Source of the DNA: Streptomyces sp. NBC_00659
GTDB taxonomy: Bacteria; Actinomycetota; Actinomycetes; Streptomycetales; Streptomycetaceae
Assembly: GCF_036226925.1 (NCBI RefSeq)
Contig: NZ_CP109031.1
Coordinates: forward strand, 4,216,001 to 4,280,000
Direction of reading: 5' to 3'
DNA length: 64,000 bases
Part shown: one piece after another, positions 1 to 8,761 of the stretch
How the letters are laid out: every line of letters begins with the position of its first letter
Position numbering within the stretch: position 1 is the stretch's first letter
Position numbers and translations under genes: made by a program
Notes under the pieces: model-generated
Told to the model about the DNA's origin: nothing
Databases searched by the model: none
Seen by the model: the letters and a program-made list of their open reading frames with translations, nothing else

Positions 1-38
1 AGGTACTGGCCCGGGTCCCAGGTGGGGGTGGCAGCCAT
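1..38 (-). CDS. tam: trans-aconitate 2-methyltransferase, N-terminal fragment
   Basis: Only the first 12 codons lie in the window (MAATPTWDPGQY); the rest runs off the left edge. The ATG is preceded on the minus strand by a GAGGAGG ribosome site. The motif TWDPGQYL is the usual opening of trans-aconitate 2-methyltransferase, an AdoMet enzyme that methylates trans-aconitate, an inhibitory isomer of the TCA intermediate cis-aconitate. It diverges from the MarR regulator at 212-709 across MarR-type boxes, the arrangement known for tam/tamR in S. coelicolor. The assignment rests on 12 residues plus this context. Confidence 0.65.
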   Translation of the reverse strand, partial: MAATPTWDPGQY

Positions 39-130
39 GGGTGGCCTCCTCGAAGTCGCCGCGGAGGTCGCGGACCGCTGAAGGGGCGGCGGTGACCGGA
101 CCGTTCGGATCTCCAGCCTCACAGGAAAAC

Positions 131-190
131 TATCTCGACGTCAAGAGACTTGCGATCGAGAAACTCCACATCAAGAGACTTCATGTCGAC
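131..190. promoter_or_regulatory. MarR/TamR operator boxes between tam and tamR
   Basis: Two similar imperfect inverted repeats lie in the divergent promoter region: TATCTCGACGTCAAGAGACT at 131-150 and a second, CACATCAAGAGACTTCATGT-like, at about 166-187. They share the core CRTCAAGAGACTT and resemble the TATCTTGA-type palindromes bound by actinobacterial MarR proteins of the TamR group. Placement between tam and the regulator suggests autoregulation and tam control; this is inference. Confidence 0.6.
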
Positions 191-211
191 ACAACCACTA
201 CACTGATCGTC

Positions 212-709
212 ATGGAGGACGAGGTCGATCGGCTGGTCGCTGCGTGGCGCCGTGAGCGCCCTGACCTCGACGTGGAACCGCTCGAGGTGCTCAGCCGCGT
301 GAGCAGGCTGGCCCGGCACCTGGACCGTGCGCGCCGGCTCGCTTTCGCCGAGCACAGCCTGGAGCCCTGGGAGTTCGACGTCCTGACGGCGCTGCGGCGC
401 GCGGGTTCCCCGTATCAGCTCTCTCCCGGCCAGTTGCTGACGCAGACGCTCGTCACCTCCGGCACGATGACGAACCGCATCGACCGTCTGACCAAGAAGG
501 GTCTGGTCGAACGCCTCCCGGACCCGAGCGACCGCAGGGGCGTGCTCGTCCGCCTCACGGACGAGGGATGCGACCGCGCCGACCAGGCGCTGGCCGGTCT
601 GCTCGACCAGGAGCGGGCGATCCTCGCCGAGCTGAGCCGGGCACAGCGCGGTGAACTGGCCGGGCTGCTACGCCAGTTGACCGCCCCGTTCGACAACATC
701 CCCGGTTAG
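212..709 (+). CDS. tamR: MarR-family transcriptional regulator, TamR-like
   Basis: A 165-residue winged-helix regulator. I chose the ATG at 212 (MEDEVDRLVAAWRR) because the reading frame upstream of it runs through the operator boxes and looks non-coding. The core around residues 55-115 has the MarR pattern: LVTSGTMTNRIDRLTKKGLV recognition helix, then the DPSDRRGVLVRLT wing, a hallmark of the family. In S. coelicolor, TamR binds citrate, aconitate and related acids and derepresses tam and TCA-cycle genes under oxidative stress (established knowledge). The last 42 bp overlap the 3' end of the convergent response regulator gene. Family membership is certain; TamR identity rests on the divergent tam start and gene order. 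Confidence 0.85.
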   Translation: MEDEVDRLVAAWRRERPDLDVEPLEVLSRVSRLARHLDRARRLAFAEHSLEPWEFDVLTALRRAGSPYQLSPGQLLTQTLVTSGTMTNRIDRLTKKGLVERLPDPSDRRGVLVRLTDEGCDRADQALAGLLDQERAILAELSRAQRGELAGLLRQLTAPFDNIPG

Positions 710-1435
710 GTCGACGGGTCCGACACCCGCGCGCCGGGCCAGTGCCACGGCGGCGAGGGTGGAGTGCACCCCGAGCTTCCCGAGAACGTTCTGCATATGG
801 GTGCGGACGGTGTGCGGCGACAGGAACAGCCGCTCCGCCACCGCCTTGCGCCCGAGCCCGGCGACCATGCACCGCAGCACCTCGCGCTCACGGGGCGTCA
901 GCGACTCGACGAGCCGCTCGCTCTCGGTGCGGTGCTTGCGCGCGGCGGTCAGCTCCCGCAGCACCCCGGTGAGCAGGGCGGGCGGCAGATGGGTCTCGTC
1001 GCGCAGCACACCCCGTATGACCGTGAGCAGCCGCGACAGCGAGCAGTCCTTGGCGACCCATCCCGAGGCCCCGGCCTGGAGGGCGAGCGCCGCCCGGCGC
1101 GGATCGTCCTTCTCGGCCAGCACGACAATCCGTACGCCCGGCTGCCCGGAGCGCACTCCGGCGACCAGCGATATGCCGTCGACCAGGCCGTCCTCGTTGC
1201 TCTCCTGGACGGGCACCGCCGGACGCATGCCGGGCAGATTGCCGCCCAGGTCGGCGTCGACGAGCAGCACGTCGAAGCGGCGGCCCTCGGCCGCCGCGCG
1301 TTCGAGGCAGCGCAGCGCGGCCGGGCCGCTGCCTGCGGCGGACACGTCGACATCGGGCTCGGCCGCGAGCGCGGCGGCGAGCGACTCGGCGAAGATGCGA
1401 TGGTCGTCGACGACCAGTACTCGGATGCGAACCAC
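668..1435 (-). CDS. NarL/LuxR-family response regulator
   Basis: A 255-residue two-component response regulator. The N-terminal receiver has the acidic pair in VLVVDDHRIF, the phospho-acceptor Asp in DVLLVDADLGG and the conserved Lys in ASGWVAKD, so it should be phosphorylatable. The C-terminal LuxR helix-turn-helix is ESLTPREREVLRCMVAGLG followed by LFLSPHTVRTHMQNVLGKLG. I chose the GTG at 1435 (VVRIRVLVVDD) because GGGGG lies 8-12 bases upstream; a GTG at 1447 is possible. No histidine kinase lies nearby, so it is an orphan here and its targets are unknown. It converges on, and overlaps, tamR. Confidence 0.88.
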   Translation of the reverse strand: MVRIRVLVVDDHRIFAESLAAALAAEPDVDVSAAGSGPAALRCLERAAAEGRRFDVLLVDADLGGNLPGMRPAVPVQESNEDGLVDGISLVAGVRSGQPGVRIVVLAEKDDPRRAALALQAGASGWVAKDCSLSRLLTVIRGVLRDETHLPPALLTGVLRELTAARKHRTESERLVESLTPREREVLRCMVAGLGRKAVAERLFLSPHTVRTHMQNVLGKLGVHSTLAAVALARRAGVGPVDLTGDVVERGGQLA

Positions 1436-1703
1436 AGAAACCCCCACTGTCGGGGGACGATCCGTACGGGTACGGCGCCCGAGGTGATCCCGGACCCGCT
1501 TGCGACCCGGAAAACGAGGTGCCTCCGCCGCACGGCCGCCGCCGTGCTGGAAGTGCTACCCCCACTTCGGGCGTCGTACCCGACTGTCTCGCCCCCTGAT
1601 CAGCACCGGCCCCCACCGGCACTGCTCATCAGAGTACGGCCGGGGGCGAGGAGCGGAAGGTGATTTGCAGAACTGGTTGGCCAGCGCGTTTATGGTGAGC
1701 CGT

Positions 1704-2153
1704 ATGTTTCGTATCGAGACAGGAGACGACAAGGAGCGTCGGGATCTGCTCCGCAGACGGCTGCTGGACACGAACACGGCGGCCTCCCCGGTGCTGCGCG
1801 CGCTGCGCGGAACCCCGGGCGAACGTGAATCTCCGCTTCATGTCTGGGCCTTGGACGAGGTCGGCGCCCTGGCCGGCGGTCTGGTGGGCCACACCTGGAC
1901 GACCTGGCTGCACGTGACGTACCTGTGGGTCGACGACCGCACCCGGGGCACGGGCCTCGGCAGCCGTCTCCTGGCGGAGGCCGAGCGCGTCGCGCGCGAG
2001 GAACGGGGCTGCCACGCCGCCCGCCTGGAGACCTGGGACTTCCAGGCCCCGGGCTTCTACAAGAAGCAGGGGTACGAGGTGGTGTGCGTGATCCCCGACT
2101 ACCCGCCGGGAATCACGGAGTACACCCTGACGAAGCACTGGAAATCCAACTGA
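1704..2153 (+). CDS. GNAT-family N-acetyltransferase
   Basis: A 149-residue protein with the GNAT fold: a central strand (LHVTYLWVDD) and the acetyl-CoA pyrophosphate loop RTRGTGLGSRLL, matching R/Q-x-x-G-x-G/A, then the C-terminal APGFYKKQGYEVV motif typical of motif B. The ATG at 1704 has GGTGAG five bases upstream; another ATG at 1692 is in frame. The substrate cannot be told from sequence; relatives include small-molecule and protein acetyltransferases. It stands alone between the response regulator and the gal operon, and an intergenic repeat follows it. Confidence 0.8.
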   Translation: MFRIETGDDKERRDLLRRRLLDTNTAASPVLRALRGTPGERESPLHVWALDEVGALAGGLVGHTWTTWLHVTYLWVDDRTRGTGLGSRLLAEAERVAREERGCHAARLETWDFQAPGFYKKQGYEVVCVIPDYPPGITEYTLTKHWKSN

Positions 2154-2159
2154 GCCCCC

Positions 2160-2290
2160 AGCCCCTCGGGCGTCCGGAAATTCGGCCCCTCCAGCGCAAC
2201 TTCCAGCCCTCCGGCGCCCGAGAGATTTCAGCCCCTCCGGCGTTTGAGGAGCGGGGGGTTCGGGGGGCGGAGCCCCCTGAGCACGGGACG
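2160..2290. repeat. Streptomyces intergenic GC-rich repeat / terminator
   Basis: The space between two convergent genes holds three degenerate copies of a CAGCCCCTCCGGCG motif (about 2158, 2205 and 2229) followed by GTTTGAGGAGCGGGGG and a GGGGGCGGAGCCCCC hairpin. This is the dispersed intergenic palindrome seen very often between convergent Streptomyces genes, here acting as the likely shared terminator of the GNAT gene and galK. Confidence 0.7.
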
Positions 2291-2324
2291 GGCAGGGGCG
2301 GAGGGGGCGAAACAAGCCCGGAGG

Positions 2325-3476
2325 TCAGCCGATCCGCCGGGCCCCGGCCGAAGGCACCGCCGGGAACACCCGGGGTGCCGTGAAGCCCGCCGCGGCGAAG
2401 GCCTCGACCACCGCCTTGGTGACACTGTCCACGTCGGTGGACTCCACCAGCACGACGGCGGAACCGCCGAAGCCCCCGCCCGTCATACGGGCCCCCAGCG
2501 CACCCGCGGAGTTGGCCGCCGAGACCGCGAGATCCAGCTCGGGACACGAGATCCGCAGATCGTCGCGCAGCGAGGCGTGACCGTCCGTCAGGACCGGCCC
2601 GATCGCGCGGACGTCACCCGCGTCCAGCAGGGAGATGACCCGGTCCACCCGGTGGTCGTCGGAGACGACGTGCCGGACGTAGCGGCGCACGCGCTCGTCG
2701 GAGAGCCGCGCGAGGGCCGTGTCGAGGTCCTCGTACGCGACATCACGCAGATGGGACACGCCCAGCAGACGTGCCCCCTCCTCACAGCCCGCGCGCCGCT
2801 CCGCGTACGCCCCGTCGCCGAGCGCGTGCTTCACCCGGGTGTCGACGACGAGGAGTTCGAGGCCTTGGGAGGCGAGGTCGAAGGGGACCTGGCGGATGGA
2901 CAGGTCGCGGCAGTCGAGGTGCAGGGCGTGACCCTCGGTGCAGCACGCCGACGCCGTCTGGTCCATGACCCCGCAGGGCACGCCGACGAAGTCGTTCTCG
3001 GCGCGCTGGGCGAGCCGCGCCAGCTCGGGCCGGGTGAGCCCGAGCCCGTACAGCTCGTCGAGGGCGAGGGCGGTGACGACCTCCAGGGCCGCCGAGGAGG
3101 ACAGCCCGGCGCCGGTGGGGACCGTGGAGGCAAGATGGATGTCCGCGCCGCCGACGGCGTGGCCCGCCTCGCGCAGCGCCCACACCACACCCGCCGGATA
3201 GGCGGCCCAGCCGCTGTCCGACCGGGGCGTCAGTTCGTCGACGCGCAGCTCGACGACCGGGCCGTCGATGTCCGCCGAGTGCAGCCGCAGCACCCCGTCG
3301 GACCGGCGGGACACCGCCGCGACCGCCGTGTGCGGCAGTGCGAGCGGCATCACGAACCCCTCGTTGAAGTCCGTGTACTCGCCGATCAGGTTGACCCGGC
3401 CGGGCGCCGCCCAGACGCCCTCGGGCGCGGCGCCGTACAGCTCCTCGAAACCCTCACGTACCCCCACCTGGCCCAT
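2325..3476 (-). CDS. galK: galactokinase
   Basis: A 383-residue GHMP kinase that phosphorylates alpha-D-galactose at C1 with ATP, the first committed Leloir step. The galactokinase signature GRVNLIGEYTDFNEG is near residues 26-40, the ATP loop PTGAGLSSSAALEV near residue 120, and the third GHMP motif MTGGGFGGSAV near the C-terminus. Length fits the family. It is the last gene of galT-galE-galK, starting 2 bases after the galE stop, so it is almost certainly translationally coupled. The ATG at 3476 is the only start fitting the conserved N-terminus. Confidence 0.95.
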   Translation of the reverse strand: MGQVGVREGFEELYGAAPEGVWAAPGRVNLIGEYTDFNEGFVMPLALPHTAVAAVSRRSDGVLRLHSADIDGPVVELRVDELTPRSDSGWAAYPAGVVWALREAGHAVGGADIHLASTVPTGAGLSSSAALEVVTALALDELYGLGLTRPELARLAQRAENDFVGVPCGVMDQTASACCTEGHALHLDCRDLSIRQVPFDLASQGLELLVVDTRVKHALGDGAYAERRAGCEEGARLLGVSHLRDVAYEDLDTALARLSDERVRRYVRHVVSDDHRVDRVISLLDAGDVRAIGPVLTDGHASLRDDLRISCPELDLAVSAANSAGALGARMTGGGFGGSAVVLVESTDVDSVTKAVVEAFAAAGFTAPRVFPAVPSAGARRIG

Positions 3477-3478
3477 TG

Positions 3479-4444
3479 CTACCCCTTTGCCACGTTCTGT
3501 GCGAACTCCCACGCGTCCGCGACGATCCCCGCGAGATCCGCGCGGGACGGGTTCCAGCCGAGCCGCTCCCGGGCGGTCTCGGCCGAGGCGACCAGGACCG
3601 CCGGGTCCCCGCCGCGGCGGGGGGCCACGGCCTCGGGGATCGGGTGCCCGGTCACCTGGCGCACGGTTTCGATGACCTCGCGGACGGAGAAGCCGTTGCC
3701 GTTGCCGAGGTTGCAGATCAGGTGCTCGCCGGGGGCCGCGGCCTCGAGGGCCAGCAGGTGCGCCTCGGCGAGGTCCGCGACATGGATGTAGTCGCGGATG
3801 CAGGTGCCGTCCGGCGTCGGGTAGTCGTCGCCGAAGACGGAGATCGCGTCGCGGCGGCCCTGCGCGACCTGGAGGACCAGCGGGATGAGGTGCGACTCGG
3901 GGTCGTGCCGCTCGCCGCTCTCGCCGTAGGCGCCGGCCACGTTGAAGTAGCGCAGGGAGACGGCGCCGAGTCCGTGGGCCGCCGCCTCGCCGGTGATCAT
4001 GTGGTCGACGGCGAGCTTGGAGGCGCCGTAGGGGTTGGTGGGCCGGGTCGGCGCGGACTCCACGATCGGGGTGGTCTCGGGCTCGCCGTACGTCGCGGCG
4101 GTGGAGGAGAAGACCAGCGTGCGCACGCCGGCCTCGCGCATCGCGGCGAGCAGCGCCATGGTGCCGCCGACGTTGTTGTCCCAGTACTTCTCGGGCTTCA
4201 CCACGGACTCGCCGACCTGCGAGAACGCGGCGAAGTGCAGGACGGCGTCGTACGAGGAGTCCAGCCACTTGGCGGCATCGCGGATGTCGCCCTCGATGAA
4301 CGCGGCGCCGGCGGGCACGCCCTCGCGGAAGCCCGTCGAGAGGTTGTCGAGGACGGTGACCTCGTGGCCCGCCTCGAGCAGGTGGCGCGCGACCACGCTG
4401 CCGACATAACCCGCTCCACCCGTGACCAGATACTTCCCACTCAT
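3479..4444 (-). CDS. galE: UDP-glucose 4-epimerase
   Basis: A 321-residue extended short-chain dehydrogenase that interconverts UDP-galactose and UDP-glucose using tightly bound NAD. The Rossmann loop TGGAGYVGS is at residues 8-16, the catalytic serine region at 113-115, and the Y139-x3-K143 pair lies in NPYGASK. It overlaps the galT stop by 4 bp (ATGA at 4441-4444) and ends 2 bp before galK, so it is the middle gene of the galTEK operon. It should supply UDP-galactose for glycans even when galactose is absent. Confidence 0.95.
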   Translation of the reverse strand: MSGKYLVTGGAGYVGSVVARHLLEAGHEVTVLDNLSTGFREGVPAGAAFIEGDIRDAAKWLDSSYDAVLHFAAFSQVGESVVKPEKYWDNNVGGTMALLAAMREAGVRTLVFSSTAATYGEPETTPIVESAPTRPTNPYGASKLAVDHMITGEAAAHGLGAVSLRYFNVAGAYGESGERHDPESHLIPLVLQVAQGRRDAISVFGDDYPTPDGTCIRDYIHVADLAEAHLLALEAAAPGEHLICNLGNGNGFSVREVIETVRQVTGHPIPEAVAPRRGGDPAVLVASAETARERLGWNPSRADLAGIVADAWEFAQNVAKG

Positions 4445-5529
4445 GTACTCGCTACCTCTCGCAGTCGCTGAGCCGCGGTCTCCGGCGGCACGTCGTTGAT
4501 GAACACGTTCATGCCGGACTCGGAACCCGCGAGAAACTTCAGCTTGCCGGAAGTGCGGCGAATGGTGAAAAGCTCGAGGTGGAGCGCGAAGTCGTCCCGG
4601 TTGACGCCTTCGAACTCCTCCAGCGGGCCGAAGGGAGCCTGGTGCCACGCCGCGATGTACGGCGTCGGCGGCTCGCCCGTCCCGTCCTTCCCACCGTCCG
4701 GTCCGTCGAAGATCCGGTCGAAGCGCCTCAAGAGTTCCAGATAGACCTGGGGGAATTCTGTGCGCGCGTCCTCGTCGAGGCCGAGCAGGTCCGGCACGCG
4801 GCGGCGCGGGTAGAGGTGGACCTCGTACGGCCAGTGGGCGGCGTACGGGACGAAGGCGACCCAGTGGTCACTCGACAGGACGACCCGTGAACCGTCCGCC
4901 AGCTCCCGTGCGAGGACCTCGTCGAACAGGTTCTCCCCGCCGGTCGCCTCCTTGTGCGCGGCGAGCGAGCGCAGCATCAGCGCGGTACGAGGGGTGGTGA
5001 AGGGGTAGCCGTAGATCTGCCCGTGCGGGTGACCGAGTGTCACGCCGATCTCGGCGCCGCGGTTCTCGAAGCAGAAGACCTGTTGGACGGAGGGCAGATG
5101 GGACAGTTCGGCGGTGCGGTCCGTCCAGGCCTCCAGGACGAGTGCCGCCTGCGCCTCCGTCAGATCCGCGAAGGAGGCGTCGTGGTCGGAGGTGAAGCAG
5201 ACGACCTCGCAGCGGCCGGAGTCCCCCGCCAGCGAGGGGAAGCGGTTCTCGAACACCACGACGTCGTACGAGGAGTCGGGGATCTCGCTCAGCCGGTCGC
5301 CCGAGGACGGGCACAGCGGGCACTCGTTCGCCGGGGGGTGGTAGATGCGCCCCTGGCGGTGCGAGGCGATCGCCACCGAGTCGCCGAGCAGCGGGTCGCG
5401 GCGCACCTCCGAGGTGGTGACGGTCGGGTCGAGCGGGCGCCGGTCCACCGCGTCGCGCACCTGGTCGTCGCCCGCGTCGTAGTAGATGAGCTCACGACCG
5501 TCGGCGAGCCGGGTCGAGGTCTTCTTCAC
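4441..5529 (-). CDS. galT: galactose-1-phosphate uridylyltransferase
   Basis: A 362-residue HIT-superfamily enzyme that exchanges UMP between UDP-glucose and galactose-1-phosphate. The catalytic HPHGQ motif is at residues 167-171, with H169 as the expected uridylylated nucleophile, and a CPLC zinc-site motif is at residues 70-73. I chose the GTG at 5529 ([14 protein letters not shown]) because GGGGAG lies about 8 bases upstream and the sequence matches the family N-terminus; ATGs at 5544 and 5550 are alternatives. It is the first gene of galTEK and shares its upstream region with a divergent sodium/solute symporter. Confidence 0.95.
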   Translation of the reverse strand: MKKTSTRLADGRELIYYDAGDDQVRDAVDRRPLDPTVTTSEVRRDPLLGDSVAIASHRQGRIYHPPANECPLCPSSGDRLSEIPDSSYDVVVFENRFPSLAGDSGRCEVVCFTSDHDASFADLTEAQAALVLEAWTDRTAELSHLPSVQQVFCFENRGAEIGVTLGHPHGQIYGYPFTTPRTALMLRSLAAHKEATGGENLFDEVLARELADGSRVVLSSDHWVAFVPYAAHWPYEVHLYPRRRVPDLLGLDEDARTEFPQVYLELLRRFDRIFDGPDGGKDGTGEPPTPYIAAWHQAPFGPLEEFEGVNRDDFALHLELFTIRRTSGKLKFLAGSESGMNVFINDVPPETAAQRLREVAST

Positions 5530-5708
5530 AGTCGGACTCCCCATCAGCACCCGATCAAACCTTCAAACATAACCGAACACAACAAACCACAAGCCACCAC
5601 CGCAGTCAACGTCACAATCAAACAAAGGACACCATCGGAAGGGTGCGTCCGTTGAATTCGGAGGCATGAGTTCCGGCCCGATGGGTTCATGCGACGAAGC
5701 GAGTTCTG
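5530..5708. promoter_or_regulatory. galT/symporter divergent control region
   Basis: This is a locally AT-rich stretch within a GC-rich neighbourhood. On the plus strand it carries repeated [AT]TCAAAC heptamers at 5554-5560, 5562-5568 and 5617-5623 and a related AACAAAC at 5581-5587. Such tandem TTTGA-type repeats are typical of DeoR-family operators. A TATGTT -10-like hexamer facing galT lies at 5566-5571. Galactose-responsive control is expected from the known Streptomyces gal promoter; the bound regulator is unknown. Confidence 0.5.
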
Positions 5709-7409
5709 ATGCAGTCCCCCACACATCCGCCCCAACCGGGCATCCTGCTCGCCGCCGAGCTGCGTCTCCCCACGAACGCACTCGACTACACAATCCTCGG
5801 CATCTACTTCGTGGTCGTCCTCGGCATCGGCTTCGCGGCCCGCCGCTCGGTGCGGACGAGCCTCGACTTCTTCCTGTCCGGGCGCTCACTGCCCGCGTGG
5901 ATCACCGGCCTGGCCTTCATCTCGGCCAACCTGGGCGCCACCGAGATCCTCGGCATGGCCGCCAACAGCGCGCAGTACGGCGTCTACACCGTGCACTGGT
6001 ACTGGATCGGCGCCATCCCGGCGATGGTCTTCCTGGGCCTGGTGATGATGCCGTTCTACTACGGTTCCAAGGTCCGCTCGGTGCCCGAGTTCCTGCTGCT
6101 GCGCTTCGACAAATGGGCGCATCTGCTGAGTTCGGTCCTGTTCGCCTTCGCCGCGGTCCTGATCGCGGGCGTCAACCTCTACTCGCTCGCGATCGTGGTC
6201 GAGGCACTGCTCGGCTGGCCGCAGTGGGTGGCGATCGTGGTCGCCGGGTTCTTCGTCCTCGCCTACATCACCCTGGGCGGCCTCTCCTCCGCGATCTACA
6301 ACGAGGTGCTCCAGTTCTTCGTGATCCTGGCGGCGCTGATCCCGATCGCCGCGCTCGGCCTGCACCGGGTGGGCGGCTGGGACGGCCTGACGGACTCCCT
6401 GGACAAGACCCACGGTGCCGACTTCACGACGGCCTGGGGCGGCACGGGCATCGGCAGCGCCAACCCGCTCGGCGCCAACTGGCTGACGATCGTGCTCGGT
6501 CTCGGCTTCGTGCTGTCCTTCGGCTACTGGACGACGAACTTCGCCGAGGTGCAGCGCGCGCTGTCGGCGAAGAACCTCTCCGCCGCCCAGCGCACCCCGC
6601 TGATCGCGGCCTACCCGAAGATCTTCATCGTCTTCCTGGTGATGATCCCGGGGCTGGTGGCGGCCGTCCTCGTCCCGAAGATCGGCACGAGCGGTTCGGA
6701 TCTCCAGTACAACGACGCGATCCCTTATCTGATGCAGGAGTTGCTGCCCAACGGTGTCCTCGGCATCGCGGTGACCGGTCTGCTGGCCGCGTTCATGGCG
6801 GGCATGGCGGCCAACGTCTCGTCCTTCAACACGGTGTTCACCTCGGACATCTGGGCGAAGTACGTGGCCAAGGGGCGCGAGGACGGCTACTACGTCCGCT
6901 TCGGCCGCCTGATCACGGTCGTCGGCGTCCTGGCCTCGATCGGAACGGCCTTCCTGGCCTCGTCCTTCTCCAACATCATGAGCTACCTCCAGACGTTGTT
7001 CTCCTTCTTCAACGTGCCGATGTTCGCGGTCTTCATCGTCGGCATGTTCTGGAAGCGGGCGTCGGTGAAGTCGGGCTTCTGGGGCCTGCTGGCCGGTACG
7101 ACGGCCGCGATGGTGAACTACTTCGTCCTCTACAAGCAGGACGTCATCGGCTTCCCCTCCGACCAGGGCGCCAACTTCGTCTCCGCGATCGTCGCCTTCG
7201 TGGCCGGTGGCGTGGTGATGGTGGGGGTCTCGCTCTTCACCGCCCCGAAGCCGGCGGAGGAACTGCAGGGCCTGGTCTACGGCACGGTGTCCCCCGGCAT
7301 GGCCGAGCCGTCGGCCCCCGGTGACGACGCCTGGTACCGCAGGCCCGCCCTGCTGGGCTGGGGCGCGCTGATCCTGGCGGCCGCCTGCTACATCCCGTTC
7401 TCGTTCTGA
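5709..7409 (+). CDS. sodium:solute symporter (SSS family), probable sugar transporter
   Basis: A 566-residue polytopic membrane protein of the SSS/SGLT family with about 13 hydrophobic segments from residue 25 onward. Family features include the FFLSGRSLPAW segment after TM1 and the ATEILGMAANSAQYG sodium-site helix, the unwound TM region of these symporters. It diverges from galTEK across a shared control region, so galactose or a galactoside is a reasonable substrate, though position is the only evidence. The ATG at 5709 lacks a strong Shine-Dalgarno sequence. A small two-TM protein gene follows 51 bp later and is probably co-transcribed. Confidence 0.88.
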   Translation: MQSPTHPPQPGILLAAELRLPTNALDYTILGIYFVVVLGIGFAARRSVRTSLDFFLSGRSLPAWITGLAFISANLGATEILGMAANSAQYGVYTVHWYWIGAIPAMVFLGLVMMPFYYGSKVRSVPEFLLLRFDKWAHLLSSVLFAFAAVLIAGVNLYSLAIVVEALLGWPQWVAIVVAGFFVLAYITLGGLSSAIYNEVLQFFVILAALIPIAALGLHRVGGWDGLTDSLDKTHGADFTTAWGGTGIGSANPLGANWLTIVLGLGFVLSFGYWTTNFAEVQRALSAKNLSAAQRTPLIAAYPKIFIVFLVMIPGLVAAVLVPKIGTSGSDLQYNDAIPYLMQELLPNGVLGIAVTGLLAAFMAGMAANVSSFNTVFTSDIWAKYVAKGREDGYYVRFGRLITVVGVLASIGTAFLASSFSNIMSYLQTLFSFFNVPMFAVFIVGMFWKRASVKSGFWGLLAGTTAAMVNYFVLYKQDVIGFPSDQGANFVSAIVAFVAGGVVMVGVSLFTAPKPAEELQGLVYGTVSPGMAEPSAPGDDAWYRRPALLGWGALILAAACYIPFSF

Positions 7410-7460
7410 TCTCGTTCCGACGAGTCCTGGCCCACTCCGACGAGGGAGAATGAAGAAACC

Positions 7461-7772
7461 ATGTCCGACTATTCGGAAAGCGACGCGCAGCGCGAGGTCT
7501 CGGACCTCGAGAAGAAGTCCGCGACCGCCGCTCGCCTGTTCGACATCCGTCGCATCATCGGCGGCCTGTTCGTGATCTACGGCGTCATCGTCACCATCGC
7601 CGGCATCACGGCCTCCGACGCCGACCTCGACAAGGCCGACGGCATCAACATCAACCTCTGGACCGGCCTGGGCATGCTCGCCCTCGGCCTGTTCTTCCTG
7701 GCCTGGCTGTGGCTGCGACCCCTGCCCGTGACGGAGCCACCGACCGAGGAACAGTCTCCGCCGACCGAGTAA
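7461..7772 (+). CDS. small two-helix membrane protein
   Basis: A 103-residue protein with a hydrophilic N-terminus (about 30 residues) and two hydrophobic segments, roughly residues 33-53 (IIGGLFVIYGVIVTIAGI) and 67-88 (LWTGLGMLALGLFFLAWLWL). It ends in a Pro/Glu/Thr tail. GGGAG lies 11 bases before the ATG. It sits 51 bp downstream of the symporter and is probably in its transcription unit; it may be an accessory subunit, but no function is recognised. Confidence 0.75.
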   Translation: MSDYSESDAQREVSDLEKKSATAARLFDIRRIIGGLFVIYGVIVTIAGITASDADLDKADGININLWTGLGMLALGLFFLAWLWLRPLPVTEPPTEEQSPPTE

Positions 7773-7835
7773 CACCCGTGCAGTGGGCCGGGGTTCCTGG
7801 GGACTCCGGCCCTTGGCGGCTACTCGGGCTTCGGG

Positions 7836-8326
7836 CTACTCGGAGGTGAACAGGTCGGCCGGGTCGGTCACGTGCACGGCCCGCTCCGACCACACCTTGA
7901 GTTGCTCCAGGTCGGAACACGCCTGTACGCGAAGCCGGGCGGAGTCGGATACCTGGATACCGCGCAACTCCAGGATCCTCAGGATCATCTCGATGCGATC
8001 CTCGATACGCCCTTCGTCCCTCAGCTGATCCGCGACCGGATTCTGGAAGAAGTAGTTCACCGGAGCCATCAGGTCCCTCCAAATCTCTCGTCCTTCTTGC
8101 CCTCCGACTCCAGCACCAGCAGGAAGTCCCCGCTCTCGGTGTGCACCCGGACCAGGCTGTCCACCCGCCGCTCGACCGGCTCGATCTCGGTCAAGTCCGT
8201 GTTGACTACCGTGAAGCCGCACGGTTCCGGAAACTGCACATGGAACAGCCTCTGGAAGTTGCGGATCAGCACGGCCGTGTCCTTCTGGCCGAAGTGATGC
8301 ATCGCCTCATGCGACGAGCTGACCAT
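7836..8326 (-). pseudogene. decayed Rpn/PD-(D/E)XK-like family gene with internal deletion
   Basis: Two pieces of one gene survive in different frames. The 5' piece (8326-8069) opens MVSSSHEAMHHFG and runs to LLVLESEGKKDE, then hits a stop. The 3' piece (about 8080-7836) resumes as EIWRDLMAPVNYFF and ends with SERAVHVTDPADLFTSE. Streptomyces genomes carry many intact copies of about 300 residues whose N- and C-termini match these pieces. About 150 middle codons, including the nuclease-like core, are gone and the junction is out of frame. The intact family is Rpn/transposase-related. I regard this copy as non-functional. Confidence 0.7.
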
Positions 8327-8359
8327 CCGACCTCCCTTCGATCCGACGTGATCAACGAG

Positions 8360-8761
8360 CTAGGCGGCAGCGAGGTCACACCACACGTACTTGCCGGTGT
8401 CGCCGCCCTGACGCAGCGGATGCCAGCCCCAGTCGTCGGCGCAGGCCCGCACGAGGGCAAGACCCCGGCCCGCCTCCGCGTCGGCGGTGACCGACAGGTC
8501 GTACGGCGGCGGCAGCGGGCTCGCGTCCCAGGCGCCGATCCGCAGCACCCCGTCCCGCCGGTGCAGCCGCAGGGCAGCGGGCCCCTTCGTATGCCGTACG
8601 GCGTTGGAGACCAGCTCCGCCGCCATCAGCTCGGCGACGTCCACGAGGCGGATCAGCCCGTGCAGGGTAAGGATCAGGCGGACGGTACGACGGCAGACGG
8701 TCACCGCCCGGTCGTCCTGCGGGATGTGCAGGGTGTAGGTCCAGGGTTCGGATGTGGGCAT
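8360..8761 (-). CDS. ATP-binding protein, RsbW-like HATPase domain
   Basis: A 133-residue stand-alone GHKL ATPase domain. The N box is ELVSNAVRHTKG, the G1 region GAWDASPLPP, and the G2 region AEAGRGLALVRACADDWGW. Such single-domain proteins resemble anti-sigma factors (RsbW/SpoIIAB type), and Streptomyces has dozens of them. This one is divergent from an XRE regulator plus DUF397 gene, the classic whiJ/abaA-type trio linked to development and antibiotic control. AGCGGAG precedes the ATG. Its partner sigma or anti-anti-sigma factor cannot be told from the window. Confidence 0.85.
   Translation of the reverse strand: MPTSEPWTYTLHIPQDDRAVTVCRRTVRLILTLHGLIRLVDVAELMAAELVSNAVRHTKGPAALRLHRRDGVLRIGAWDASPLPPPYDLSVTADAEAGRGLALVRACADDWGWHPLRQGGDTGKYVWCDLAAA

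Noticed and set aside
668..709. Overlap of the MarR and response-regulator genes suspected as a frameshift artefact
   Set aside because: Both proteins have complete domains before the overlap; the extra residues are short non-conserved tails, which is common in convergent gene pairs.
5886..7775. A 629-residue minus-strand open frame across the symporter
   Set aside because: It is antisense to a clear SSS transporter and consists of low-complexity charged sequence.
7836..8326. Two adjacent small minus-strand frames read as a toxin-antitoxin pair
   Set aside because: Both match the two ends of one known 300-residue family in order, so a single decayed gene is the better reading.
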